A stretch of DNA of 64,000 nt, taken from the NCBI RefSeq assembly GCF_039729015.1, contig NZ_CP155792.1:950001-1014000 (forward strand). The letters are read 5' to 3'. The stretch comes from Blastococcus sp. HT6-30. GTDB lineage: Bacteria > Actinomycetota > Actinomycetes > Mycobacteriales > Geodermatophilaceae. This document shows positions 53,599 through 62,030 of the stretch, piece by piece (the stretch's first letter is position 1; every line of letters starts with the position of its first letter). The notes beneath the pieces are model-generated. The model was not told where the DNA came from. It saw only the letters and a program-made list of their open reading frames with translations, and ran no database searches. The position numbers and the translations under genes are program-made.

Positions 53599-54227
53599 GC
53601 TCGGCCGTCCTCCGGCTCGTTCCGGGTGGGACGCCAGATGCTCAGGAGGACCCAGCCGGCGAGCAGGGTGGGAGCCCCGTAGAGGAGCACCTGGTTGACC
53701 AGTGGCGTGCGCAGCAGCTGGACCGCGGAGCCGAGCTCGGGGATGACGGCGCGGACCTGGTAGGCCGTGTCGCCCTCCAGGACAGCGGTCCAGGGGTCGA
53801 TCGCCGCGTTGGCATCTCCCTTGGTCCGGACCTGGACGCGGCCGTCCGGTGTGTGCTCGACCGAGACGACGCGGTGGGTCACGAGGCTGCGGTCGCCGAT
53901 GGGCACGTGGTAGGCGATGACCATGCCCTCGGTCACGTCGGTGACCCGGAGCGGGGTGACGACGGTGATGTCACCCGGCTCGATGTGCGGGGCCATGCTC
54001 CCGGTCAGCATGGTCATCGTGCGGTAGCCGAAGGCGTGCGGCCCGACAGCCAGGAACGCGAAGGCCAGGACGGCGATCCCCATGACTCCGCGGACCAGCC
54101 ACGGGGCCGTGCGGCCCAGGACGTGGTGGCCCCGGTCGGCGCGGCGGCCGGCCGTGGAGCGCTCGTCCCCGGCCGGGAGCAGCGCTGCGGCTGCCCCCGG
54201 GCGACGGACGGGGAGGACGGTGGTCAT
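53595..54227 (-). CDS. SipW-type signal peptidase I
   Basis: The 210-aa protein has an N-terminal anchor (VMGIAVLAFAFLAVG), the catalytic Ser in MLTGSMAPHIEPGD, and THRVVSVE in place of the Lys of bacterial type I peptidases, i.e. the Ser-His (ER-type) catalysis of SipW. GDANAAIDPW matches the conserved GDxN box. A second membrane span lies at the C-terminus. It should process the TasA-like protein encoded just upstream and the small FnIII-like protein downstream. Confidence 0.85.
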   Translation of the reverse strand: MTTVLPVRRPGAAAALLPAGDERSTAGRRADRGHHVLGRTAPWLVRGVMGIAVLAFAFLAVGPHAFGYRTMTMLTGSMAPHIEPGDITVVTPLRVTDVTEGMVIAYHVPIGDRSLVTHRVVSVEHTPDGRVQVRTKGDANAAIDPWTAVLEGDTAYQVRAVIPELGSAVQLLRTPLVNQVLLYGAPTLLAGWVLLSIWRPTRNEPEDGRA

Positions 54228-54257
54228 GGCGGTCTCCGGGTGGTCGTCGGGCGGAGG

Positions 54258-54854
54258 TCAGTGGGTGGTGCTGTTGCGCTGCGTGCCCGAGAAGGTCAGG
54301 CTCAGGGCGGCGGACTCGCCCTGGAAGGTGTTGTCGGCCGTCGTCGGCAGCGAGACCGTGTACGCGAGGAAGGTGGTCTCACCGACGGCCGGCGACGCGG
54401 CAGCCGCCAGGTAGATGGTGTCCAGGATCGGCCCGGAACCGACGGGCGCCTCGGCGCTCGCGCAGGTGTAGGTATCGCCGGACTCGGCCCAGGCCACATC
54501 GCAGGACCGGACCGACAGCTGCAGGCCGTTCGTGGCATCCGAGGTCAGCACGGTCGGCGTCGCGTCGGTGGTGTGAAGCTGGATGCCGGAGAAGGCGACG
54601 TCGCCGTCGTTGTGCAGGTTGATCGGGCGGGTGAGGCTGTCGCCGGGCACGAAGCCGGAGACGTCCAGCGGCAGGGTGCTCTGCTGGGTGGCGCTGAGGG
54701 AGAGGGTGCCGGTGGCGACGGTGCTGGTCACCGGGGTGGTGCTGTCGGTGAAGGTGCCGAAGGTCCCCAGGCCGGCGACGGCGGCGGCCGCGGCGAGAAC
54801 GCCGAGCGAGCCGACGACCTTGCGGGTGTTCGAGGTGGCGGTCTTGGCGGTCAT
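54258..54854 (-). CDS. TasA/camelysin-like exported protein
   Basis: I choose ATG 54854 (198 aa), with GGGAG about 10 nt upstream; ATG 54863 is possible. The signal segment RKVVGSLGVLAAAAAVAGLG is followed by TFGTFTDSTTPVTSTVATGTL, the pattern of SipW-dependent proteins (F-x-D-x after cleavage). The body is beta-rich with FVPGDSLTRPINLHNDGDVA, typical of TasA/CalY (DUF4397-free camelysin type) proteins that form surface fibres in Bacillus. In actinobacteria such operons are common but their role is little known. First gene of a four-gene operon. Confidence 0.75.
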   Translation of the reverse strand: MTAKTATSNTRKVVGSLGVLAAAAAVAGLGTFGTFTDSTTPVTSTVATGTLSLSATQQSTLPLDVSGFVPGDSLTRPINLHNDGDVAFSGIQLHTTDATPTVLTSDATNGLQLSVRSCDVAWAESGDTYTCASAEAPVGSGPILDTIYLAAAASPAVGETTFLAYTVSLPTTADNTFQGESAALSLTFSGTQRNSTTH

Positions 54855-55012
54855 GTCCTGCATCTCCCGGTGTCCGTGTCGGTGCCGCCGTGTCCTCCGG
54901 CGACACCAAGGACTCTGGAGGTCGTTCCGCACGCCACCCGCCCGCCTTCCGCAAGGAATCCGCAAGGGATCGGCGGGAACCGCGCAGTCGGGAGTGCGAC
55001 GGCCCCCGGACG

Positions 55013-55055
55013 CGGCACGCCCCCCGTCCCGGGCGGGAGCGGGGGGCGCGTGCCG
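55013..55055 (-). terminator. Terminator of the histidine-kinase operon
   Basis: Stem GGCACG + CCCCCCG pairs with CGGGGGG + CGTGCC with a 2-nt bulge; loop of about 13 nt. It lies 11 bp beyond the kinase stop codon. Confidence 0.55.
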
Positions 55056-55065
55056 GTCGGGGCGG

Positions 55066-56844
55066 TCACCGGTCGCCGGGGCACGGCAGCGCCATCGTGA
55101 AGGTGGTGCCCACCCCCTCGGTGCTCTCCATGCCCAGCGTCCCGCCGTGGGCCGTGGTGATCGCCTTGGTGATCGCGAGGCCGAGGCCGACGCCCGGGAC
55201 GGCGTTGCGCTGCGCGGTGGACGAGCGGAAGAACCGGGTGAACAGCTGGCCCTGCTCGCCGGCCGGAATGCCCATCCCGGTGTCGGCCACCGACAGGAGG
55301 GCGACGGGGACCGCTCGCCGCTCGCCGCTCGCCGCCGGCTGCCCGTCCGGCTGTCGCCACGCGCGCCGCAGCGTCAGCCGCACCTGCCCGCCCGCGGGGG
55401 TGAACTTGACCGCGTTGGAGACGAGGTTGTCGCACGCCTGGCCCAGTCGGACCGGGTCGCCCGAGACGACCAGGGCGTCGGCGGGCACGTCGACGGCGAC
55501 CTCCACGCCCGCGGCGGCGGCCGCGACCCGTGCATTCTCCTCCGCGGCACGGACCACCGCACCGAGGTCGACGTCGTCCGGCTGCAGGGTGAAGCGGCCG
55601 CTCTCGACCTGGGCGGTGAAGAGCAGGTCGCCGACCAGCCGCAGCAGCCGCTGGGCGTTGCGCTCGACGGTGGACAGGTACTGCCGCTGCTCGGCGGTGA
55701 GCGGCTGGTCCTCGTCGTCCATGACCAGCTCGAGGTAGCCGAGGATCGAACTGAGCGGCGTGCGCAGCTCGTGGCTGATCAGGCTGACGAACTGGTCCTT
55801 CATCCGTTCGGTGGCCCGCACCTCGGTCATGTCGGTGCCCACGAAGTTCCAGCCGGCGTGGGTGCCTCGGTCGTCGGAGCGCGGCGTGATGGCGACCGAG
55901 ACGGTCCGGTGCCGCCCGTCGGCGGCGACGTAGGTCCAGTCGCGGACGTCGCTGCCCTTCTCCCGCGCGACGTGCACCAGGGCGTCGAACCCGGCGGGCG
56001 AACCGCCGTCCTCCGCGGCCGCGGCGAGCTCCTCGGGGAGGTGGAAGTCGAGGACCGAGCGCGTCCGGACCACGTCGGCGCGCGGAACGCCGAGCATCCT
56101 CTCCGCGCCGGGGTTCCAGACCCGGATGGTGCCGTCGCGATCGGTTCCGATGATGGATTGCTCGGTGACGGCGTCGATGACGCTGGTCATGGTCTGGGCG
56201 CGGGCGGCGAGGATGCGCGACGCGGTGTCCAGCTCGTCGGCGCGGCTCTGCACCTGCTCGAGCAGTGCGGCCTGCTCCCGCTGGAGCTGCGCGATGCGGC
56301 GCGCCTGCTCCGCCAGGCGGCGGGTGCTCTCGTTCACCGCGAGGCTGCCGACAGCGACCACCAGCGTCCCGAGCAGCAGGGCTCCGGGCAGGTCGTCGGC
56401 CGCGGGGACGGCGCCCACGAGGTGGGGGACCGCCAGCACGGCGGCGGCCCCCGCCACGGCGATAGGGACGCCCCGGCGGGTGGGACGGGTGGAGAGGACC
56501 CACAGCGGGCCGAGGAGGAGGAGCAGCACCGTCGGTGACGCGGTGCCGGCGTACAGCAGGCCCACGGCGGTGAGGTGCGCGACCGGCACGGCCAGGGAGC
56601 CGAGCCAGGCGGGCGAGCGACGGAAGGACCAGGCTGCCGCCGTGGCGGCGAGGGCGACGGCCAGGCCGGCGTGCCCGGCACCGCGCTCGACGACCGGCAG
56701 GGAGCCGGCCAGCGGCACGGCCGCCGCGGTGAACAGGAGGGCGCACCGCACCGGCCCGCTGACGGCGGCCTGCCACGTGCCGACGTCGAGCAGGCGGTGG
56801 CGGGCCATGGTGGAGCGCGCCCGGTCGAGGACGGCGACGGTCAT
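55066..56844 (-). CDS. Membrane PAS histidine kinase
   Basis: ATG 56844 overlaps the receiver gene (ATGA); 592 aa. Six hydrophobic segments occupy residues 25-170 (MASE-like sensor), then a short coiled coil (RIAQLQREQAALLEQVQ). A PAS domain follows (about 220-340: SIIGTDRDGTIRVWNPGAERML, WNFVGTDMTEVRATE). The dimerisation helix has FVSLISHELRTPLSSILGY (His near 358), and the ATPase part has the N-box SNAVKFTPAGGQ, G1 VADTGMGI, and G2 GVGLGLAITKAI. It autophosphorylates and should signal to the coupled receiver. The input is unknown. Confidence 0.9.
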   Translation of the reverse strand: MTVAVLDRARSTMARHRLLDVGTWQAAVSGPVRCALLFTAAAVPLAGSLPVVERGAGHAGLAVALAATAAAWSFRRSPAWLGSLAVPVAHLTAVGLLYAGTASPTVLLLLLGPLWVLSTRPTRRGVPIAVAGAAAVLAVPHLVGAVPAADDLPGALLLGTLVVAVGSLAVNESTRRLAEQARRIAQLQREQAALLEQVQSRADELDTASRILAARAQTMTSVIDAVTEQSIIGTDRDGTIRVWNPGAERMLGVPRADVVRTRSVLDFHLPEELAAAAEDGGSPAGFDALVHVAREKGSDVRDWTYVAADGRHRTVSVAITPRSDDRGTHAGWNFVGTDMTEVRATERMKDQFVSLISHELRTPLSSILGYLELVMDDEDQPLTAEQRQYLSTVERNAQRLLRLVGDLLFTAQVESGRFTLQPDDVDLGAVVRAAEENARVAAAAAGVEVAVDVPADALVVSGDPVRLGQACDNLVSNAVKFTPAGGQVRLTLRRAWRQPDGQPAASGERRAVPVALLSVADTGMGIPAGEQGQLFTRFFRSSTAQRNAVPGVGLGLAITKAITTAHGGTLGMESTEGVGTTFTMALPCPGDR

Positions 56845-57281
56845 GCCACCGGCTCCCCGGCGGTCAGCTCCCGGACCCGGTGCACCAGGCCGGCGACGGT
56901 GAAGGGCTTGGCCAGGTAGGCGTCGGCTCCCGCGGAGAGGCCGCGGGCGACCTCGTCGGGGGAGGCGCCCGCCGACAGCAGCAGGATCCGGATGGCGGCG
57001 GTGGTCGGGTCGGCGCGCAGGGCGGCGCAGATCTCCAGCCCCGTCATGCCGGGCATCGAGACGTCCAGGACCGCCAGGTCGGGCAGCTGCGCCCGGGCCG
57101 CGGCGAGAGCCGCGGTCCCGTCGGGCGCCGACGTGACGACCTGGCAGCCGGCCTTGCGCACGGCGAGGGTCACCAGGTCGCGGATGTCGTCCTCGTCGTC
57201 GGCCACGACCACCCGGACGGTCCCGGTCGGGCCGGGCCGGGCGGGGAAGCCGCCAGGGATGTGGTGCTGGGCCGGGTCCAC
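56841..57281 (-). CDS. Stand-alone receiver protein
   Basis: The 146-aa CheY-like protein has the acidic pair in VVVADDEDDIRD, the acceptor Asp in LAVLDVSMPGMTGLEICA, Ser in ILLLSAGASPDE and Lys in AYLAKPFTVAGL. There is no output domain, so it acts through protein contacts or phosphorelay. Overlap with the kinase makes the two an operon. The receiver-Hpt protein of the neighbouring operon, which lacks its His, may belong to the same network. Confidence 0.88.
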   Translation of the reverse strand: MDPAQHHIPGGFPARPGPTGTVRVVVADDEDDIRDLVTLAVRKAGCQVVTSAPDGTAALAAARAQLPDLAVLDVSMPGMTGLEICAALRADPTTAAIRILLLSAGASPDEVARGLSAGADAYLAKPFTVAGLVHRVRELTAGEPVA

Positions 57282-57419
57282 GGATGCTCCCGTCGGTCGA
57301 GGTCACGCACCTCGGAGTGGTGGGACCGGTGGCGTCGTCCAGGGGAGGAACGGCGCCCCGACGGGGGGCCTGCAGCGCGGACCAGGGTGGCTCATCCGAT
57401 CGGGTGGGCACCCCGGACA

Positions 57420-57459
57420 GCACTGCGCCCCGCCGGGTGGACCCGGCGGGGCGCAGTGC
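57420..57459. terminator. Bidirectional terminator
   Basis: A perfect 18-bp stem (GCACTGCGCCCCGCCGGG and complement) with TGGA loop lies 30 bp beyond the DUF3618 gene stop. It is the strongest hairpin in the right half of the window. Confidence 0.8.
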
Positions 57460-57489
57460 GGACGGTTCGGGTCGGCGGACCCGCAGGTG

Positions 57490-58221
57490 TCAGGAGCCGG
57501 ACTGGCTCTGCACCGACTGCTTGGACTGCTGGGCCTGGCCCTGGACCGAGTCCTTGGACTGCTGGGCCTGACCCTGCACGTCCTGAGCCGCGGACTGGCC
57601 CTCCTGCTTGACGGTCTCGGTCGCGTCCTGAGCGGTGGACTTGACCTCCTCCATCGCGTGCTGCGCCGCCGGCTTGAGCTGCTCGCCCATCTCCTGCGCG
57701 GCTTCCTTGGCCGGCTGGAGCAGCGCGTCCTTGTTCTCGCGCAGCGCGGTCTCGGCCTGCTGGGCCAGCTGCTGCTCCCTCTGCGAGGCGGGCAGCAGGC
57801 TGGACACCAGCCACCCCACACCGAAGGCGATCAGGCCGGCGGCCAAGGGGTTGCCCTGGGCCTGGCGGGTGATCGTCTCCGGCGCCTGCTGCACCGCACC
57901 GACCGCGGAGGAGGCGGCGTGCTGCACGCTGCCTGCCGCGTTCGAGGCCGCGTCCTGCACGGTTCCGGCCGCGTTCGAGGCCGTGTCCTGCACGGTTCCG
58001 GCCGCGTTGGACGCCTTGCCGTGCGCCGCCGAGGTGGTGTCGTGGGCGGTACCCATCACCTTGTCCCGGAGGCTGCTGACGCGGCCCTTGGCCGCGGTCA
58101 CCCGACGGTCCATGACGCGGGACGGGTTGACCTTCTCGTTGAGGGCATCGACGTCGTAGCTGAGCTCGCGCCGGGTGTCCTCGATCTGCCGCCGGATGAC
58201 GTCCGGGTCACTGCTGGTCAT
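57490..58221 (-). CDS. DUF3618-family protein with LEA-like repeats
   Basis: The 243-aa protein starts with the DUF3618 signature (DVIRRQIEDTRRELSYDVDAL, KVNPSRVMDRR). A central region repeats SNAAGTVQDTA-type 11-residue units like LEA and group-3 stress proteins. A membrane helix (NPLAAGLIAFGVGWLVSSLL) follows, then another charged repeat region ending QQSKDSVQGQAQQ. Such proteins are usually induced by envelope or drought stress. It is the third gene of a leftward three-gene operon. Confidence 0.8.
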   Translation of the reverse strand: MTSSDPDVIRRQIEDTRRELSYDVDALNEKVNPSRVMDRRVTAAKGRVSSLRDKVMGTAHDTTSAAHGKASNAAGTVQDTASNAAGTVQDAASNAAGSVQHAASSAVGAVQQAPETITRQAQGNPLAAGLIAFGVGWLVSSLLPASQREQQLAQQAETALRENKDALLQPAKEAAQEMGEQLKPAAQHAMEEVKSTAQDATETVKQEGQSAAQDVQGQAQQSKDSVQGQAQQSKQSVQSQSGS

Positions 58222-58247
58222 TGTTGCGACTCCTCGCGGTCGGGTGG

Positions 58248-58805
58248 TCAGTTGGGCTTCATGGCGCCGGGAACCTGCGACAGGGTCTCGACGGTGCGCT
58301 CGGGCTTCGGATTCACCTGGTCGAACTTCTTCTTGCCCATCAGACCCGCCACCGCAGCGACGATGCCCCAGAGGACCGCGACGATCAGCGCGGACCAGCT
58401 GTGGCCCACCAGGTGGGACAGCGCCCACCACAGTGCGATGGACAGGAAGAGGATCGTCATGTAGGCGGCGAAACCGGCGGCGCCGAAGAGTCCGGCACCC
58501 GTCCCCGCCTTCTTCGCCTCGACCTTGAGCTCCACCTTGGCGAGCTCGAGCTCCTGCCGCATCAGGGTGGACATGTCCTTGGCGACCTCGCCGATCAGGG
58601 CACCGACGGAGACGCCCTCGACATCGGGGTGTCCCGCGTCGGTCGTTGGGGTGCCCATGCCGCCGCTGTAGTTCTGACCCTCGGAGTAGTCAGCCGCGTA
58701 GTTCTGCGGCGTCGGGTCCGCGTAGCCGTGGGGGGTGGCGCCGGCGGGGGTGGCGCCGGCGGGGGTGGCCCCGGCAGGGGTGGCCCCGGAGTAGGGGGTG
58801 CTCAT
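58248..58805 (-). CDS. Phage-holin-superfamily membrane protein (PF07332-like)
   Basis: The 185-aa protein opens with four GATPA repeats, then the family core: SVGALIGEVAKDMSTLMRQE, LELAKVELKVEAKKAGTGAG, two close membrane helices (GLFGAAGFAAYMTILFLSIA and SALIVAVLWGIVAAVAGLMG), and KKKFDQVNPKPERTVETL. This is the actinobacterial PF07332 (DUF1469) group, an envelope protein unrelated to lysis in these operons. Start is ATG 58805, directly after the preceding stop. Confidence 0.82.
   Translation of the reverse strand: MSTPYSGATPAGATPAGATPAGATPHGYADPTPQNYAADYSEGQNYSGGMGTPTTDAGHPDVEGVSVGALIGEVAKDMSTLMRQELELAKVELKVEAKKAGTGAGLFGAAGFAAYMTILFLSIALWWALSHLVGHSWSALIVAVLWGIVAAVAGLMGKKKFDQVNPKPERTVETLSQVPGAMKPN
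58735..58794 (-). repeat. 15-bp in-frame tandem repeat (GATPA)
   Basis: Four 15-bp units, the first two identical and the others with one to a few changes, encode GATPA x4 in the N-terminus of the holin-like protein. Being a multiple of three, copy-number change would alter length without a frameshift. Confidence 0.8.
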
Positions 58806-58806
58806 G

Positions 58807-59634
58807 TCAGCCCACCTCACCGGGCCGGCGAGCCGGGTCGTCCCAGCCAGCGGGCGTGGTCGGGGGCACCGTGCCCCCGGCGGGCGGCACCGTGCCGTAC
58901 GGCGGCGGGGGCAGCGGCGCCCCCGTGCCCGTGCCGGGGGTGACGCCCGTGCCGGTGGTTGCGCTCGAGTACCCCGAGTACGTCGGCGCGGGGTCGACGT
59001 AGTTCGTCGGCGTGCTGCGGTAGCCGTTGCCGTCACCGGACCCCGAGCCGGAGCTCGAGTGCGCGGCCTTCGTGCCACTGGTCAGCCGGCCCGCGAGGAC
59101 ACCGGCGGCCGCGGCGCCGAGCAGGAACAGGCCCGGCTTGCGGCGCGCGAAGTTGCGCACCTCGTCGAGCAGCTCGGCCGGCTCACGGTTCTGCAGCATC
59201 GAGGCGAAGTCCTCGACCGTGCCCGACGCCTGCTGGAGCAGGTCGCGCACCGGCCCGGGGGCGCCCTCGCTGCTGCCGTCGGCGAGGCCGCGCATCTGCT
59301 GGGCGATGGCGTTGAGGCCCTCGGCCGCCTTCTGCTGCTGCGAGACCGTCTGCTCCTTGAGCTGCGCCCGGCCCTGCTCGACGAGGTCCTTCGCCTGGCG
59401 CTGGGTCTCGTGCGCCACGTGCTTGGCCTGGTCGGTGGCGGTCGACGCCACCTCGCTACCGGCCTGCGCGGCGGTCTGCCCGACGTTGCGGGCCTCGTTC
59501 TTGGCGACGTCCGTGGTGTGCTTGGCCTCGTCCTTGGCGACGTCCTTGGTCGACGAGCTCTCGGTCGTGGTGGTGCTGGCGCCCGTCGTGGCCGGAACCG
59601 GTGGCGGGAACGGGGCATCGATGGAGTGAGTCAT
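58807..59634 (-). CDS. LEA-like stress protein with C-terminal membrane helix
   Basis: ATG 59634 follows GGAGG. The 275-aa protein has a helical region rich in Ala, Lys, Gln and Thr with 11-residue periodicity (TKDVAKDEAKHTTDVAKNEA), typical of LEA-like proteins, followed by SMLQNREPAELLDEVRNFAR and the membrane helix GLFLLGAAAAGVLAGRL. The C-terminal 80 residues are Gly/Thr/Pro-rich and disordered. First gene of the stress operon; it ends one base before the start of the holin-like gene. Confidence 0.75.
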   Translation of the reverse strand: MTHSIDAPFPPPVPATTGASTTTTESSSTKDVAKDEAKHTTDVAKNEARNVGQTAAQAGSEVASTATDQAKHVAHETQRQAKDLVEQGRAQLKEQTVSQQQKAAEGLNAIAQQMRGLADGSSEGAPGPVRDLLQQASGTVEDFASMLQNREPAELLDEVRNFARRKPGLFLLGAAAAGVLAGRLTSGTKAAHSSSGSGSGDGNGYRSTPTNYVDPAPTYSGYSSATTGTGVTPGTGTGAPLPPPPYGTVPPAGGTVPPTTPAGWDDPARRPGEVG

Positions 59635-59671
59635 CGGTCCTCCTCGGCAAACTGCGTGGTCGGTGGTGGCG

Positions 59672-59696
59672 CTACCCCGCCGCCGTTGCGGCACAC
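59672..59696 (-). promoter_or_regulatory. Sigma-B/F-like promoter of the stress operon
   Basis: On the minus strand GTGT (59696-59693) and GGGTAG (59677-59672) are spaced by 15 bp, close to the general-stress consensus GTTT-N(13-16)-GGGTAT. The site lies 38 bp before the start codon. Confidence 0.45.
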
Positions 59697-59933
59697 ATCC
59701 GGCTCGGTCGTTGACCGGGCCGGGTGGCCGTCACGACGACGGGTCAGCGCCGCTGGTGTCGGGCGGGAGAGCTGACCGAAGTCGACCCGGCGCGTCCATG
59801 CGTCACGGGGCGGGACCGGGAAGGCGAGGAAAAGCAGCGCCGGCGCTGCGCCGTCCCCCGCGCCGCTCGTGAGAGCACCGTTCCGCGCAGCGGGTGGGGT
59901 ACCCGCCGCCGGGGGCTGATCAAACTCCGGGGA

Positions 59934-60755
59934 TCAGCCCGACCAGCGGAACCGCGGCGGCCGCCGCTCGGCGAAGGCCGCCACGCCCTCGGCCAGCTCG
60001 CCGGCGGCGATGGTCTCGAGGTACCGCGCCGCGGCCCGCGCCTCGCCGTCCCCGCCGCCGCCCAGGTCGGCCACGACCTCCTTGGTGGCGCGCTGGGTCA
60101 GCGCCGAGCGGGAGGCGAGCACGGCGGCGAACCGGTGCACCTCGGTCTCCAGGTCGTCGGCCTCGACCAGCCGGTCGACCAGACCGGTGCGCAGCGCGGT
60201 GGGTGCGTCGATGAGCTCGCCGCTGTAGAGCAGGTACTTCGTCGTCGCGGGGCCGACGAGGTCGACCAGCGCCTTGGTCGATGACGGGGTGTAGACGATG
60301 CCGACCTTGGCCGGGGTCACCCCGAAGACCGCGGAGTGGTCGGCGAAGCGCAGGTCGCAGCAGGTGGCCAGCTCGACCCCGCCCCCGATGCAGTGGCCGC
60401 GGACGACCGCCACCGTCGGCTTGGGGAAGGTGCGCAGCGCCGCCTGGGCGGCCAGGTTGTGCCGCCGGACCTCGGCCATCGGGTCCCGGGGGTCGTCGCC
60501 GCCGAGCAGGTCGGAGATGTCGGCGCCCGCGCAGAAGCTCGGGCCGGCGCCGGTCACCAGCAGCACCCGGACGCCGGGGTCCTCGGCGAGCGGGGCCAGC
60601 ACGGCGGGCAGCGCCGCCCACATGCCGACCGTCATGGCGTTGCGCTTCTCGGGCCGGTCGATGGTGAGGACGGCGACGGAGCCGTTCCGGGTCACGCGGA
60701 GGTTGGTGGCCCCCATGCAGGGTCCCGGCGCGAGCGTGCGAGTGGTGGGGGGCAT
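59934..60755 (-). CDS. Enoyl-CoA hydratase/isomerase family protein
   Basis: ATG 60755 follows GGAAGGA; 273 aa. Crotonase motifs: TIDRPEKRNAM, GAGPSFCAGADISDL (oxyanion-hole loop), VRGHCIGGGVELATCCDLRF (second oxyanion Gly) and GVTPAKVGI. ECH Glu-144 position is occupied by Glu (GGVELA) while the Glu-164 position carries a hydrophobic residue (GIVYTP), so isomerase or another crotonase activity is possible. Acts in fatty-acid or aromatic acyl-CoA breakdown. It is monocistronic. Confidence 0.82.
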   Translation of the reverse strand: MPPTTRTLAPGPCMGATNLRVTRNGSVAVLTIDRPEKRNAMTVGMWAALPAVLAPLAEDPGVRVLLVTGAGPSFCAGADISDLLGGDDPRDPMAEVRRHNLAAQAALRTFPKPTVAVVRGHCIGGGVELATCCDLRFADHSAVFGVTPAKVGIVYTPSSTKALVDLVGPATTKYLLYSGELIDAPTALRTGLVDRLVEADDLETEVHRFAAVLASRSALTQRATKEVVADLGGGGDGEARAAARYLETIAAGELAEGVAAFAERRPPRFRWSG

Positions 60756-60834
60756 GGGGGTCCTTCCATCAGCCCAGGTCGTCGGTGGCGAAGGTGTCGC
60801 AGCGACTGGGGTCACCGGTCTCGTACCCGGTGCG

Positions 60835-61455
60835 TCACCAGCGCTGCCGCTGTTCGGAGGAGCCGTGGGTGAACGCGTCCTGGTCCACCGTGCCGCTGCC
60901 CAGGTTTCCCTGGTTGGAGTCGTCGCCGATGCGGGCGGCGGCGTCGAGGGCGCGGGCGATGTCGTCGTCGGTGATCTCGGCGATCAGCGGCTGGCCGGAC
61001 TCGTCGGGAACGGTCTCGGCGTGGCTGGCCCACGCACCCGCGAAGCAGTCGGCCTGCAGCTCCAGGCGCACGGTGCCGCTGGTGGGCCCGGATTCGCCCG
61101 GGGTCACCTGCCGGTTGATGCCGAGCAGGTTCTGCACGCGGTGGGCGTACTCGTGGGCGATGACGTAGGCGTCGACGAACAGCCCGCCCTTCGCGTCGGC
61201 GCGGGTGCGGCAGTCCTGCTCGAGCCGGCCGTTGTCGGTCGTCTGCCCCGGGCCGAGCCCGGAGAGCCCGCCGACCCCGGCCCCGGCCCCACCGTCCCCA
61301 TCCCTGAGGACCTGGAGCAGCACCACGACCAGGAGGCCGACCACGCCGAGCCCGCCGCCGCCCACGGCAAGGCCACGGCCACCCCCGAACCCGCCGCGAC
61401 CGCGGACGTCCCGGACGCTCGACGTGTCGAGGCCGGCACCTTCGCTGTACCGCAT
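60835..61455 (-). CDS. YpfJ-type neutral zinc metallopeptidase with internal deletion
   Basis: ATG 61455; 206 aa where the family usually has about 290. Kept parts: MRYSEGAG start, one membrane anchor (GVVGLLVVVLLQVL), RLEQDCRTRADA, the HExxH motif in YVIAHEYAHRVQNLLGI, and RLELQADCFAGAWASHAE with the third zinc ligand. Missing is the 60-80-residue block that normally follows RADA (including the CG..A..GPFYCP..VYLD region). The reading frame is intact across the joint. The protein keeps its zinc site but may be inactive or altered. Confidence 0.8.
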   Translation of the reverse strand: MRYSEGAGLDTSSVRDVRGRGGFGGGRGLAVGGGGLGVVGLLVVVLLQVLRDGDGGAGAGVGGLSGLGPGQTTDNGRLEQDCRTRADAKGGLFVDAYVIAHEYAHRVQNLLGINRQVTPGESGPTSGTVRLELQADCFAGAWASHAETVPDESGQPLIAEITDDDIARALDAAARIGDDSNQGNLGSGTVDQDAFTHGSSEQRQRW

Positions 61456-61565
61456 CCCGTGCTGCTCCTCCCGCTGACCGGCCGTCCGAACGGTGCCACC
61501 GGATTCCGCGTGCCCGCGACTCGGGTCGCCGGGCACAGCGGCCGTGCCGGCCCTAGATTCGGCGC

Positions 61566-62009
61566 ATGCCGTTGGAGGGTGAGTACGAACCGAGTCCGCA
61601 GCAGTGGGTCCGCGATCAGGTCGAGCGCTACGAGGCGACCGGCGGCCGCGAGGCGAACACGCTCCGGGACACCGGGTTGCCGGTGGTCATCTTCAGCACC
61701 CGCGGTGCGCGCAGCGGCAAGGTTCGCAAGCAGCCGCTGATGCGGGTCGAGCACGACGGCGTCTACGCGATGGTGGGCTCGCAGGGCGGGGCGCCCACCG
61801 ACCCCGCGTGGGTCGCCAACCTCCGCGCGCACCCGGACCAGGTGACCGTGCAGGACGGCCCTGAACCGTGGGACGGCGTGGCGCGGGAGATCTCCGGCGC
61901 GGAGCGGGACGAGTGGTGGGAGCGAGCCGTGGCCGCCTACCCCGCCTACGCGGAGTACCAGGAGAAGACCGACCGGCAGATCCCGGTCTTCCTCGTCGAG
62001 CGCCGCTGA
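61566..62009 (+). CDS. F420-dependent nitroreductase-family (Ddn-like) oxidoreductase
   Basis: The 147-aa protein has the split beta-barrel pattern of deazaflavin-dependent reductases: LPVVIFSTRGARSGKVRKQPL (cofactor phosphate contacts), VYAMVGSQGGAPTDPAWVANL and HPDQVTVQDGPEPWDG, ending EKTDRQIPVFLVERR. It should use reduced F420 to reduce quinones or nitro compounds. The GARSGK..K.PL motif is complete. It stands alone between two leftward genes. Confidence 0.88.
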   Translation: MPLEGEYEPSPQQWVRDQVERYEATGGREANTLRDTGLPVVIFSTRGARSGKVRKQPLMRVEHDGVYAMVGSQGGAPTDPAWVANLRAHPDQVTVQDGPEPWDGVAREISGAERDEWWERAVAAYPAYAEYQEKTDRQIPVFLVERR

Positions 62010-62030
62010 GCCGCACCCGGCCGGCGGCGG

